Source of the DNA: Bimuria novae-zelandiae CBS 107.79
Lineage: Eukaryota > Ascomycota > Dothideomycetes > Pleosporales > Didymosphaeriaceae
Direction: 5' to 3'
NCBI GenBank assembly: GCA_010015655.1
Contig: ML976662.1
Span: 268,255-332,254, forward strand
Length of the DNA: 64,000 nt
The notes below the pieces were generated by a model. That model was not told the DNA's origin and ran no database searches. It was given only the letters and a program-made list of their open reading frames with translations. The number at the start of each line of letters is the position of its first letter. The stretch's first letter is position 1. The translations under genes and the position numbers were made by a program. Of the stretch, positions 12,543 through 22,617 are shown piece after piece.

Positions 12543-13565
12543 TTAGCCTCGGCCAATCAAACTTGACTTATATTTCGTACCTCCGCCACAACTGTGGATT
12601 TGATATACCCCATCACTTCGACGCGCCCTGGACACGACCTTATTGGACTACCAAAACAGCACGTTGAAGCAACCGCATTTGAAAGAATCGTAACATGAAG
12701 CATTTACTGGAGCGGCGGGCGGAGTCCTTAGGCGATTACTTACGGCCTGAGTAATACAAACCACAAATACGCGCGCATGGGATCGTTACCGGCTAGCGCT
12801 TCCATCCGCCTTTCGCTTCTTCCCTTCTCAGTCCTCCCTCTCGACCACTACGCAACTATCGACCCTGTCTGTCTTATCTACATCTACACTGAGATGGTTA
12901 TTTTGCTGGCGACCGGTTTCTCTTAGCGCATATTGGCATTGCATTCCACCACTATTTACGGCGCCAATGTATATCACGGCCTTCTTCTATGCATCGCTGT
13001 ATAAACTTTGATGGACTCTTTTTGGCACTGGACCCTGACCTTTTCCCTTTGGCTTGGATTGGATGCGCGGTTGGACTGGCGCTGACCCTAACCTTGACCC
13101 TGGCTTGCCCGCTTATACAAAAATCTTAATGTTAGCTTCCTGTCTTTTGGTCCGCTCGTCTAGACCGTTCCTCCTTTAGCGGGCTTCGGCGAGCTTCCTT
13201 TATCTCGTTTGCTTGGCTGGGTGTTTTTAGTTTGTTCCCGTCTTGCATATTGCAGTAAAAATCATCATGGGTGGCGTGATTGGGCGTCGGGTGCGGGTAC
13301 GATAGCGAGATGAGGATGGGAATCATGCGCGCGATGCTTGCTGGGCTTATTTGTTGTTAATATTAAAGGGAGGTGATGAGCGGTGGCGCGTGGGGAGGTG
13401 ACGGGGATGAGAGAGGGGTGGGGAGAGTAGACGAATATATGATAACATCTTGCATCAGTATTTATGCAGTGGATGCGTGAATTGTGTGTCGTGAGAGAGG
13501 GAAAGGACATAATTTAGATGCAATGGACCCTTAGCAAGCCCGGCTGGCCATACACTGACTACTTC
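12543..13565. other. Intergenic between convergent genes
   Basis: No gene seen. The stretch lies between the 3' ends of the KRE6-like gene and the minus-strand membrane-protein gene. It contains CTAACC/TGACCC-rich short repeats (about 13030-13105) but no true telomere-type array. Confidence 0.5.
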
Positions 13566-14665
13566 TCAAATCGAGTTGCGCCTGACAATGGTCCTTTCTT
13601 CTTGGGGCGCATCTGTGCCTCGCGACTTGTATGCGCTCCATATCGCATGCAACAAAATGATCACCCCTGTGGTTAACGCCACGGCTTGGTCTAGCTCCCA
13701 GATCGAAACATTCGAATTAGGCAGGAACATGAATCGTGACGGCTTTCGGGGCACCTTCGGTGTCCAGTACGTCGCATTGGTTTCGAAGGACATACTGAAG
13801 AATGTAGAAGCGAACGTCATTGGGAGAAAGAACAATGTGAGCACAGGCAGTGTCCTCATGGCCATTGCTTCCCTGCTGAGCTCCCGAGCGAGTCGCTCAT
13901 GTCTTTGGAACAAGATCGTTTCCCTGTACGCCAACTCTGCCTCTGCGCCCGTGCGGCCGCAAATAGTATTGAGCCTGAACGCATGGGTGGTGTTTTGAGG
14001 AGGTTCCGAGCGTCTAGACCGAATGATAGGTACGAGAACCCAGATCCCGAGAGCAACAGTGATGCATATGGCTAGAAACGTCCACGAGCCGGCAATGATG
14101 GGCATGAACAAGAACGCATAAGGCCTGCTCAGAGTTGCTTGGGAGACTTCAACCTACAGTTAACGTGCGCAGTCAGTACCTAATCTATCCACAAAATCCT
14201 CACCAAGGGACTACATACCCCCTTCGCTGTCGCCGAAGCATACAACAAATTCTCTGTCGCCCAACTCACCAACCCCACCACCAGCACCGCCAAAAACCTC
14301 CTCCACTTCATCTCCCCGTTGAAATGCGGTATCACGAGGATCAACGCAGCGATAGAAAAGGTCTCGCAGATATTCAGCGGGGCTTCTAGCGCCGCCATCT
14401 CCTGCACGTCTGCGCGATGCTTCGAGGTTATTAACTGCGCCATTGGGACTGTGAGTTGGGTCATGCGGTACATGAAGTGCGCGGAAGCTACTACGGGGAA
14501 GAGAAGCACGGCTATGAAGTCGAGGGAGATGGTGTCCTTTGAGCGGGAGTGTCTGTTGAGGGTCCAGGTTAGGAAGACGGAGGTGAGGGTGAGGAGCCAG
14601 GCAGTTACGGTGCCGGGGCCGTAGAGGGATTGTACAAGGGCGTAGGGGTCGATAGGATCGTCCAT
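13566..14665 (-). CDS. Multi-pass membrane protein of unknown function, CorA-like C-terminus
   Basis: Two exons (14665-14219 and 14153-13566) with a 65-nt GT-AG intron give 344 aa starting MDDPIDPYALVQSLYGPGTV. I count six or seven hydrophobic segments. Four are in the first exon, for example TAWLLTLTSVFLTWTL and FIAVLLFPVVASAHFMYRMT. The rest are in the second, for example AGSWTFLAICITVALGIWVL. Near the C-terminus the stretch MRTLPVLTLFFLPMTFASTFFSMSF resembles the last transmembrane pair of fungal CorA-like metal transporters, but the GMN signature is absent. I do not know the function. The similarity may be convergent membrane sequence. The 5' ATG was chosen because the longer frame starts at TTG. 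Confidence 0.65.
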
Positions 14666-14920
14666 GGGGGAAAAGTGGGCTTGTTGTTGTGTTTTTGCGG
14701 TTTTTGGGAACGATGGGGTAACAGCATGTGTATTTACCTGTGGGCTGGGAGGGAAGGAAACTAACACATGGGCGCAGCGCAGCACCGCCACCGCCGCCAG
14801 CTTGTGATGCTGCGCAAGCGTTGAACAGCAACTACAGGCACCAGTTTGTCCTTCGTACACTTCAGCTCGCATGCGAGGCCTGATTACGAAACATGCACGA
14901 TGCAGCCTTCCAAGGTGGTA
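14666..14920. promoter_or_regulatory. Promoter side of the membrane-protein gene, cut by transposon
   Basis: About 250 bases between the start of the minus-strand membrane-protein gene and the TA that flanks the first DNA transposon. The transposon therefore sits directly in the upstream region of this gene and may separate it from distal control elements. No motif was assigned. Confidence 0.35.
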
Positions 14921-14957
14921 CAATGGGTGGAAAAAAGTGGACTATCGCTCACGTGAA
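14921..14957 (+). repeat. Left terminal inverted repeat of mariner-type element
   Basis: 37 bp, preceded by TA at 14919-14920. It is identical (inverted) to 16664-16700. Confidence 0.95.
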
Positions 14958-15129
14958 ATTCCTTGGCTGAACACCGAAAATTTCAGCTACATCGTGAATT
15001 TACCATCAAAGTAGCTTTTAAGCAGCAATATACTAGATGTAAAGGTATTTAAATTATGCCGTAAAGTTGTTATTATAATTAGCTTTTTTATAAGCTTTAG
15101 CCACATTACGAAAGTGATTAGGATAGAGT

Positions 15130-16541
15130 TAATAAGCTATATATTGTCTTATTATCTTATCTTCCTGCCAAATAGATTGTACAAATGCTATTGCATCGTT
15201 TTTAGCTTGTTTTAACGCGCTCTTTACTTTGTAGTCCTCTAGGAAACCTTTAAGCCTGCTAAAATAGCGCTTAATTAGGTGTAGATTAGGTAAGTTAGGG
15301 GAGTGCGGAGCGAAGCGTATGTCCTTCTCTTTAATTTTAGGTGCGCAATATCGGAGCCCTAGGCTATAGAGGTAGACGTTATCTTGCACTAAGAACACCT
15401 AAGCATAGGAGTTATTGGCGCGTATAGCTTCGTAGTAGGGAAAAACAACGTCCTTAAGCACCCGTTTAGCGTACTAGATCCTATTTATACCCTTTCTACT
15501 TTTGTATACAAAGTCCTCGTATTTAAAGAACTTATTAGGAGTAATAGGGTTTTTATAACTAGCTTAGAGGGCTCCTCCCTTCTTACTAGTAGCTTAATTA
15601 GTAGCCTTAGTAGCCTTATTATAGTAAAGGATATTATAATTAATTTTACTAAAAGCGCACTCCTTTTAGGTGCTAGTAACGTTTGCACGGGCCCTTTTAT
15701 TATTAATTAATTTATAAGCCCTCTTATTAGCTTTACGTACGCGCTTAAGTATCTCCTCGCGATTCTCTTCCTTCTTTACTACCTATACTAAATATAGGCG
15801 TTTTAGACTGCGAATAGTAGTATTGGTAGACGTAGCAGCGCAGATTATAAGGCTGAAAGAGGGTAGGCAATACGGGAGGGCGTATTTATAAGCTAGAGCG
15901 CCACGTGCCCTCTAAACGTACTACTTACCTCCGCGAAGATTCCTGCCTCTAATTAATTTGCTAGTTTCGTCGTAGCAAATAAATATAAGCTTAGGAGCAA
16001 AGCGCTTGTGTGTGGTAAGGATCTAGGCAACGTAGCGCTCTTAGTTGCGTATATCGTCGTTGTTAAGCTTAGGCTTCTTTGGGCGTACACCTTGTATAAT
16101 AGCGTAGGTGTGGTCGTGATCGCGGTGCTCGTGAGTAATTTTAACTAGTGTAGGACGGCTTACTGTAATCCCGACCTCTTAGAGGACGTGGCGGGTTAAT
16201 TCTTTAATATCGTAAGTGCTAAATTATATAATAGCGTTACGTATTTAAGCACTAAGCTTGCTGCCGTTGCGTACCTTAGGTTTAGCTCTAGGGGGACTAA
16301 TACGGGTAGCATGGACTTTAGCTAGCAAATTATTAAGCAATAGGTTAAGCGAGGCCTCCGCACAAGCCTTTTTAACCTTCTTAAAGACTTTCTGTAGTGT
16401 TAAGATGCTTAAACCCATCGCGCTAGCGATATAGGCGTATTCAGTGTTCGAGAGCTTGCGTAGGGCTACGATAGCACCTTTCTGAGCCTCTGTAAGGTTG
16501 CGAGAGTCGTTCGGGCGGCCGCTAGTGCGTTAAGGTGGCAT
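15130..16541 (-). pseudogene. Tc1/mariner transposase remnant
   Basis: Degenerate minus-strand transposase. The N-terminal DNA-binding region is readable between 16541 and about 16300 (MPP, stop, RTSGRPNDSRNLTEAQKG). The C-terminal part of the DDE domain is readable as an 89-codon frame at 15129-15398. Between them the frame is broken by many TAA/TAG codons. C-to-T and G-to-A changes explain most of the lesions, as expected for RIP. Confidence 0.85.
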
Positions 16542-16663
16542 AATGGGTGTTGTTAGCGAAAAAAATCGCTATATACGAGGTGGTGATAGAGTCCTGGTGT
16601 TTAGTTTAGAGCTGAGGCACGGACCAAGTGCCCTTATTGATAAGATAACTAGCGCCTTGGCAG

Positions 16664-16700
16664 TTCACGTGAGCGATAGTCCACTTTTTTCCACCCATTG
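16664..16700 (-). repeat. Right terminal inverted repeat of mariner-type element
   Basis: 37 bp, followed by TA at 16701-16702. It is the exact reverse complement of 14921-14957. Confidence 0.95.
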
Positions 16701-16720
16701 TACGGCATGTACGATATACC

Positions 16721-16770
16721 GTGCCTTGGCAGACGATGCGCGTCGTCAGACGATGCGCACCCCACCAAAA
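16721..16770 (+). repeat. Left terminal inverted repeat of Fot1-like element
   Basis: 50 bp, exactly inverted at 18789-18838. It contains two direct copies of GACGATGCGC (16732-16741 and 16749-16758), possible transposase-binding sites. Confidence 0.93.
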
Positions 16771-16999
16771 TCGCTTAGCCAGCAACATAAGGCTGCTAAG
16801 CTACCTATAATTAATATTATTACGAGATTTTCTAAAGTTAAGGTCTCTTAAGCTTATAAATAGTTACTATTAAATTAAATTATAAATATTTACTTAGTAT
16901 TTAGACAATATAGCTACTGCGTGTTTATAAAGTAAATACTATAAATAAGGCCTTATTAATATCTACAGCCTTACGCTAAACCTATTTAGTCTTAATAAA

Positions 17000-18775
17000 T
17001 TTACTAAAAGGCTTTAAGGCCTTCTTATTACCTTTTTAAGATAATTTAATATAATTTTAGTATTATCTTTATATCCTATAGGCCTATTAATTAAGATATT
17101 ACTTTATAGTTTTATTAGCCTTTTACTTTACGCGCGTATTTCTAGTAGCTACTTAAGTAGCACGCCTTTTTTAAAGTAGTTTTACTTTAAGTTACTTACT
17201 TACCTTACGTGCCTCTACTTAATTACTTTTTTAAAGCTATAATTACTATAATTTAGTATTTTTTTAGTATTAAAGATTACGTGCTTACTATACGTTTTAA
17301 GATAATTAAAAAATAGCTCCCCTATAATACTTATTAGGCTAATTAAAATATAAAGGCCTACTTTACTTTAAGCGCTTTTTTTAAGTTACTAGAGCTTTTT
17401 ATACGCTCTTGTTTTTATACTTTAAAAGCTACTTTTATATAAAGATTAAGTATACTATTTAACTTAGCTTCTTAGCCTTTTTTATACCCCCTATATTAAT
17501 AATAGCCTTTAAAAGCCTATTAATCTTTCTTTAACCTAAAGTACTAAGTACTAAGGTTAAGCTTTTTTATAATTATTAATTAAAAGGTATAGTTTAATTA
17601 AATTACTTAAGGATAGTTATTAGATCTAGTAAAAAGATACTTATAGCTTTAAAGACCTAAAGGATTAATAGCTACCTTATAGTATTAACTTAGGCTTTTT
17701 AAAATAGGCTAAAAAAGTCTTTTTTAGTAATAAAGGCTAGCTTTAACTATTTTATAGGAAGGCTAATAGCTCGTTTAAATATACTATTAATAGAGACTTA
17801 AACATGTAGTTATTAAGAGGCTGCAATATATAAGTTAAATAAAATAAATAAATAGCTAATAATATCTTATTATAATTATAATTATTAATAAAATTTATAA
17901 TAATATAAGATCTATAGCTATTAAGAATTAATAATTATTATAATTATCTAGCTGTTAACTTTATAAGGTAACTAAATACCTGTTAAAGCTATATAATGCC
18001 TATTTAATTATTTATCTAGCTAAATTCTAATGCCGTAATAAAAGCCTAATAGTGTAGAGGATTAAGGTCCTCTATCTAACTAGATTATATATCGATAGAG
18101 GTGGCCTAATAGATTAGAGCTAGATCTAGGGCAGATTCTTCGGCGTATATACAGGTAATAATTAATATCTATTTATACCTACTATCCTAGATAACTTGCC
18201 TTACAGCCTTGCTCTTATATAGAGGCCTATTAAAGATCCTCTTTAAGCGGGAGGTGATGCCAAGCAGGAAGCCTTTTTCGTCTATATTATAGATATGCTA
18301 GGGCTTAATCTAATATTACTCTATTTTTTATTATAGAAGGTTAAAATAGAGCCTATATTTTTTAAGGGAATTAGCTTTATACTAATTATTATTAATACTA
18401 ATTATTTATTATAATACTAGGGATTTAGCGTAACGCTAAATAAAATAATTAATTTATAATAAGTTAATATCCTTTTTAGCTATTATAAAGGTAACTCACT
18501 GTATTATAAGCTATATAGGAGGAAGGCTACGTTTAATAAGACACTTAATATATTATAGAAGCTCCTCCTCTTACTATAAGCTAAAGTTTAGTAGTTATAG
18601 CTTATTATTATATATAATTAAGTTATTACTTAGTGTCTTTAGGTTAAAGTTAATTATATAATATTATGCTTTTTAGCTATTTAGGTATATAAGTATTCTT
18701 CTTTTAGTCTTAATAATTTGATATCGTTAATCGCAGCTTCAATCGGGTCTATATTAGTAGAGTTATGACGTGTCG
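17000..18775 (-). pseudogene. Fot1/pogo transposase remnant
   Basis: Only short islands of the transposase survive: the N-terminal DPIEAAINDIK region near 18700-18750 and the MDEKGF-like catalytic block near 18240-18296. Everything else is stop-ridden AT-rich sequence. It is non-functional. Confidence 0.75.
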
Positions 18776-18788
18776 AAGTTAGGGTGAC

Positions 18789-18838
18789 TTTTGGTGGGGT
18801 GCGCATCGTCTGACGACGCGCATCGTCTGCCAAGGCAC
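18789..18838 (-). repeat. Right terminal inverted repeat of Fot1-like element
   Basis: 50 bp, the exact reverse complement of 16721-16770. It keeps all its CpG-rich sequence although the adjoining interior is almost pure A/T. Confidence 0.93.
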
Positions 18839-18842
18839 AGTA

Positions 18843-19920
18843 TTTGTCTTCTACGCTGGATTTTGCGGGGTAATCTTCGCTTTTTGTATAAGCCTATCTC
18901 AACGAACCAAGAATGATAAATCAGCTGAAGCGAGTTGATTATGTTTTTCATAAGCTTGTGCTGTTTTCGACATGGAAAATGTAAATGTTTGGAAGAAAAG
19001 ATGACAGTGCGCGGCGACGTTGTGATTGGTTCGGGGAACTCAGGTATGATCGATGGAAGCTGCAGGTTGCCGAATGAAGTAGTTCGATATTAAGTCCGAC
19101 AGGGATCTCTTATCTAGTTCCTCGCGAAGCGGAGCATTATTTTTGAGTGTAAGGCTCGCTGTGGCAGCAAAAGCAAGATCAGTCTTTTGCGATGGCATAG
19201 CGAGCAAATGAGGTCGGGTAGGAAGTCCGGAAGTGATTTCGTCAATATGATGTGGCGAAGAATAACCATTAATCGGATTGAGCTAAGTAATCGGTATGTT
19301 CATTCGAGTTTAACAAAATGTTCGTGAGTACTAGGGCCAATAGTGGAATCAACATTCGAGAGGCCAGGGTGATGTGTCCACTACGGCGTGCTGGAATCTC
19401 ATTGGCATGGCAGAAATCCCTGCGAGACCATGGCTAAGGTCAAGAAGATGATTGTGGACAATATGGGCTCGATGGAAGACATGAAGAACAGGCATGCAAC
19501 GAGCAGCTAGAGAAAAGAGGAGCAGAGACAACTGGTGGGTAGAGCAACATGGTTGGTATAGGTATGCTCGGAGCCAAACTTGGGCGTACCATTCGGCTAA
19601 TCAGGAATAGACGGAATTAGACCGCGAAAATATGGATAGAGTGTGTGGTTTCGACTGTCCTGCTCACGTAGATGTCTCTTCCGCAGCCACAGAGCACGCG
19701 TTGGAGCACAGTCGGTCCACGCATGATCCTTCCCAGAGTAACACAATATATTCGACTGAGCACTAGTTCAGTTCTTTACATTGGCAAGGAAACCGTTGGG
19801 TCCCAATGCTGGATGCAGTCAGACCATATTGTAGCGTCCAAACCTAATAAAGAATCTTTCATAATCACACTCTATACATTTCCGCGTCTTTTAGGAATTT
19901 ATCTGGGGTATCAGACATTC
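18843..19920. other. Sequence between DNA transposon and LINE, no gene seen
   Basis: About 1.1 kb of ordinary base composition without a supportable frame. It is host or older repeat sequence that received both the Fot1-like element (left) and the LINE (right). Confidence 0.45.
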
Positions 19921-19934
19921 TTGGCGGTGGGAAA
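19921..19934 (+). repeat. LINE target-site duplication, left copy
   Basis: TTGGCGGTGGGAAA, identical to 21692-21705. It marks the 5' boundary of the LINE insertion. Confidence 0.9.
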
Positions 19935-21691
19935 AGACCATGGGAGCCGCGCAGAACCAAAAGGTCAGCACACGACTCGGGTGGCATATCGCCGCCCTGG
20001 AAAAGGCCCTCACGATAGCGGTCAGAGGCGTCGTCCCCGCCTACCGCACCACGCCCACTGCCACGCTGTACAGAGACGCAGGCATTCCCTCAGCAGCTGC
20101 GGCGCTTGAAGAGTGCAAGGCGAGGTTCGCTATACGCCTGCACTACGTCAACGAAGGACACCCGCTTGCAGCGCGCACGCGACTAACCGTAGCACACAGA
20201 GGAAAAGGCGCCGGACGCCCGCAGCGCCCACACACAAAAGTCCAACTGCTCGCACAGCTATTCGCACCAGTACCCCGCCCTATACTACTACAACCGCACT
20301 ATTCTAACCAGTGCCGAACAGACCCTGCAAATAATAAGCCTAAAAAGCTCGCTATTGAAGAATTTAAACAATGGTGGACAAGCCTGCCTACCGAGACAAT
20401 CACAGTGTTCTCAGACGGCTCGGAACAGCGCACAGAAAACGGCGAGCGCCACGTAACCTATGGATACGCTGTGTACCAGGGCCAGAGTCTGCTGTACACA
20501 GGCAAAGGCTCCCTTAACGCGCGGGCCCACGTCTTCGACGCAGAAGCAGTGGGGGCCTGGAGAGGTCTTCAACACGTGCTACAGACTCAGGCGCACCGCC
20601 TAAGCCAGATCTGGATGTGTCTAGACAGCACATCGGTTATCTGGGGCATTAGGGGAGACCCCGCGCCGTCATCCCAGTGGGCCTTTGTACGCTGCCAGGA
20701 AGCCATGGACACCTGGGATATCCAAATCCGATGGTCACCGGGCCACATGGGCATTGAAGGCAATGAGCTAGCTGATCAGCTAGCAGACGAGGCAGCCAAG
20801 GACCCACGCCCACCCACAGGGAAGGCAGCTGAACCCACGATATTAGGTCTACGATCTGATGCGCGCGCATACGTACGCGCTGCACAACAAGAGTGGTGGC
20901 GCACACGCACACCAAATCTCTCTACATGGTACAACCAGTGGGGCCTAGCATACACCCCCTCCAGGCAACCGCCGGAGTTGGAGCTCACACGCCCCGCCCT
21001 GGCCAAGCTCCTATCCATGAGGACAAGACACGGCAACTACGCCTGGTACTATAGGAAGTTTAAGCATGATGAGGAGACCCTCGCGTGCACCTGCGGAGCA
21101 GACCTGGCCCCGGACCATATCGTACACTGCCCACGGACAGTGCGACGCTTTAACTACTGGCCGCAACGCCCAACACATCCCCCAACAGACACTAGAGAAG
21201 GAATACAGTACCTTAGGGCGCTAAGCCCAGGAGAATACGCAACCCTTCTTGCACTTAGTGTTAGTAACAGCATACGTTAGCAAGCAACTAGCTAACCACG
21301 TTATAGGCGAGCGGACGCAAACCCTCGCTTCGGGCGAAGTAGATACGCTACCTGCTTTTAACTTGCTAGGGTATCTACTATATAAGACTAAGCTCTCTCT
21401 TTTGTATACCTATATGCGTGTATATATCTCTCCTTACCTCTAATAAGTCTTGGCATGCTTCTGTACAGGACTGGGGGCAGCTAGAAGGCTACCCCATTCC
21501 CCACTATTGTCACACAAAGGCCAGATTGAACAGCTGAGTCGCCCCTATCTGGAGAGGGACAGCAGCAAGAGAGGCCGCTCCTATAGTAGCGGTAGCACTA
21601 GCATGAGTGGCCCTTACTAAGTGCAGGGCACGTCTACATACCCCCTGGGAGGTTACATAGGACGTAAAACCAATACTACTACTACTACTAC
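19935..21691 (+). mobile_element. 5'-truncated non-LTR retrotransposon (LINE), recent insertion
   Basis: A 1.76-kb fragment flanked by a 14-bp target-site duplication, TTGGCGGTGGGAAA, at 19921-19934 and 21692-21705. The 3' end is a short TAC-repeat tail (about 21674-21691) instead of poly(A). The 5' end is truncated inside ORF2, after the reverse transcriptase. The retained frame is intact and the base composition is normal, unlike the RIP-damaged elements nearby. Confidence 0.92.
19940..21280 (+). CDS. LINE ORF2 C-terminal part with RNase H domain (partial)
   Basis: 446 codons without interruption. The N-terminal ~120 residues (AVRGVVPAYRTTPTATLYRD, then AGIPSAAAALEECKARFAIR) match the linker after the reverse transcriptase in fungal LINEs. 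An RNase H domain follows (residues ~150-280), with the acidic residues in VFSDGSEQ, DAEAVGAW and LDSTSVIW and the motif SPGHMGIEGNELAD. A zinc-knuckle-like CTCG...HIVHC lies near residue 380. Reverse transcriptase and endonuclease are absent, so the copy cannot move by itself. The ATG at 19940 is internal to the original frame. Confidence 0.88.
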   Translation: MGAAQNQKVSTRLGWHIAALEKALTIAVRGVVPAYRTTPTATLYRDAGIPSAAAALEECKARFAIRLHYVNEGHPLAARTRLTVAHRGKGAGRPQRPHTKVQLLAQLFAPVPRPILLQPHYSNQCRTDPANNKPKKLAIEEFKQWWTSLPTETITVFSDGSEQRTENGERHVTYGYAVYQGQSLLYTGKGSLNARAHVFDAEAVGAWRGLQHVLQTQAHRLSQIWMCLDSTSVIWGIRGDPAPSSQWAFVRCQEAMDTWDIQIRWSPGHMGIEGNELADQLADEAAKDPRPPTGKAAEPTILGLRSDARAYVRAAQQEWWRTRTPNLSTWYNQWGLAYTPSRQPPELELTRPALAKLLSMRTRHGNYAWYYRKFKHDEETLACTCGADLAPDHIVHCPRTVRRFNYWPQRPTHPPTDTREGIQYLRALSPGEYATLLALSVSNSIR

Positions 21692-21705
21692 TTGGCGGTG
21701 GGAAA
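21692..21705 (+). repeat. LINE target-site duplication, right copy
   Basis: TTGGCGGTGGGAAA directly after the TAC-repeat tail. It marks the 3' boundary of the LINE. Confidence 0.9.
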
Positions 21706-21821
21706 CAAAGCCCCTAGCTTGTTCTAAACGATCCGTATACCTACATGGTTTCTTTGAAAAGCTAACACAACCTGAGGGCTTTCCGTGCCCTACCCCACAA
21801 GTAACCAATCAAAAGATCCAA

Positions 21822-22275
21822 CTACATACAGTACACGAAACCCCTCGGATATTCATCCCGCACCGTCTTCAGTCCCCGATGCACCAACAATCTCAGCGCT
21901 CTCAACGCATCCTCAAAATCCTTGTACCAAAGCCCCTGCACCGGTGGCACCAGTACTTCCCCCCTCATGCCATCAAGACCAGCTTGGTATACATACGACC
22001 CATCATCCTGCCGGCCACGATTGTAGAAGACATCGGTCTGACCTGTTTTAAGTTCGGGGTGCAATTCTTCGAACTTTACTGTGAGACAAAGTCAGTAGTT
22101 ATTAGAATATAGTGGTAAGACGCGCGGACTTACACACGATCCAGTTCTCCCGGCTGCTCTCGTTCTCACCGTAGTAATACTCGGGGCTGTTGCCTTCCGG
22201 TGCGAATTTGTTCTCGATTGCGATCAGCTTAGACACGTGTGCGGGTAGGGGCGACTCGGGAAGGGGCTGTGGCAT
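21822..22275 (-). CDS. Hypothetical 132-aa protein
   Basis: Two exons (22275-22134 and 22078-21822) with a 55-nt GT-AG intron. The product begins MPQPLPESPLPAHVSKLIAI and later reads DDGSYVYQAGLDGMRGEVLV, then LWYKDFEDALRALRLLVHRG. No membrane span, signal peptide or known domain is visible. The in-frame splice and the even amino-acid composition make a real gene likely. The LINE is inserted about 130 bp downstream of its stop, so its 3' UTR may be altered. I do not recognise the family. Confidence 0.55.
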
Positions 22276-22617
22276 TTTGAAGGCTTGGGTATTGTGGAAA
22301 TCTTTACTAACAAGTGTGTAGTACTATAGTACTATTGGAGAAACTAAGTTGTGGAAAAAAAAAAGCAGAATGAGATTTCTAAATAGGACGAGTAGCTTCC
22401 ATTCACCGTAGCCCATTCAATACCTGGATTGGACACGAGGTGAATATCACAGGGTTTTCCATGCGCTCCAAATCAAACTCTTCGAGTGCTAAATCGCAGG
22501 TATGGTGAATGGACCGACATTGCCATATATACACATGCATTACAACCAACTATTCACATCTAAAACTCACCACTTTCCTCTTCACAGCCAAGAACAGATC
22601 GCTAGTTATCCACCCCA
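22276..22617. other. Short intergenic stretch
   Basis: About 340 bases between the start of the 132-aa gene and the 3' end of the permease gene, both on the minus strand. It holds the presumed promoter of the former. No motif assigned. Confidence 0.4.

Larger units (their letters stand above)
14921..16700 (-). mobile_element. Tc1/mariner-type DNA transposon, decayed
   Basis: A 1,780-bp element bounded by perfect 37-bp terminal inverted repeats, 14921-14957 and 16664-16700. Both begin CAATGGGTGGAAAAAAGTGG when read inward. TA dinucleotides flank both ends (14919-14920 and 16701-16702), the target duplication of this superfamily. A transposase frame on the minus strand starts near 16541 with a helix-turn-helix region (LTEAQKGAIVALRKLS, then YAYIASAMGLS). 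It ends near 15130 with a DDE-type end (FLVQDNVYLY, then RFAPHSPNLPNLHLIKRYF). Stop codons interrupt it from codon 4 onward and the interior is rich in TA, consistent with RIP. It cannot make a full transposase. Confidence 0.9.
16719..18840 (-). mobile_element. Fot1/pogo-type DNA transposon, heavily RIP-mutated
   Basis: About 2.1 kb. Perfect 50-bp inverted repeats lie at 16721-16770 and 18789-18838. With two further bases on each side (one C/T mismatch) they abut TA at 16717-16718 and 18841-18842. The interior is extremely AT-rich. On the minus strand, pogo/Fot1 transposase pieces can still be read. These are IDPIEAAINDIKLLRLKEEY near 18690-18760 (N-terminal region) and IYNIDEKGFLLGITSRLKR near 18240-18296 (DDE domain). 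The left end lies only 18 bases beyond the right end of the mariner-type element. Confidence 0.88.

Noticed and set aside
14180..14923. Longer N-terminus for the membrane-protein gene
   Set aside because: The longer frame starts at TTG and runs into the transposon boundary; the ATG at 14665 gives the natural start.
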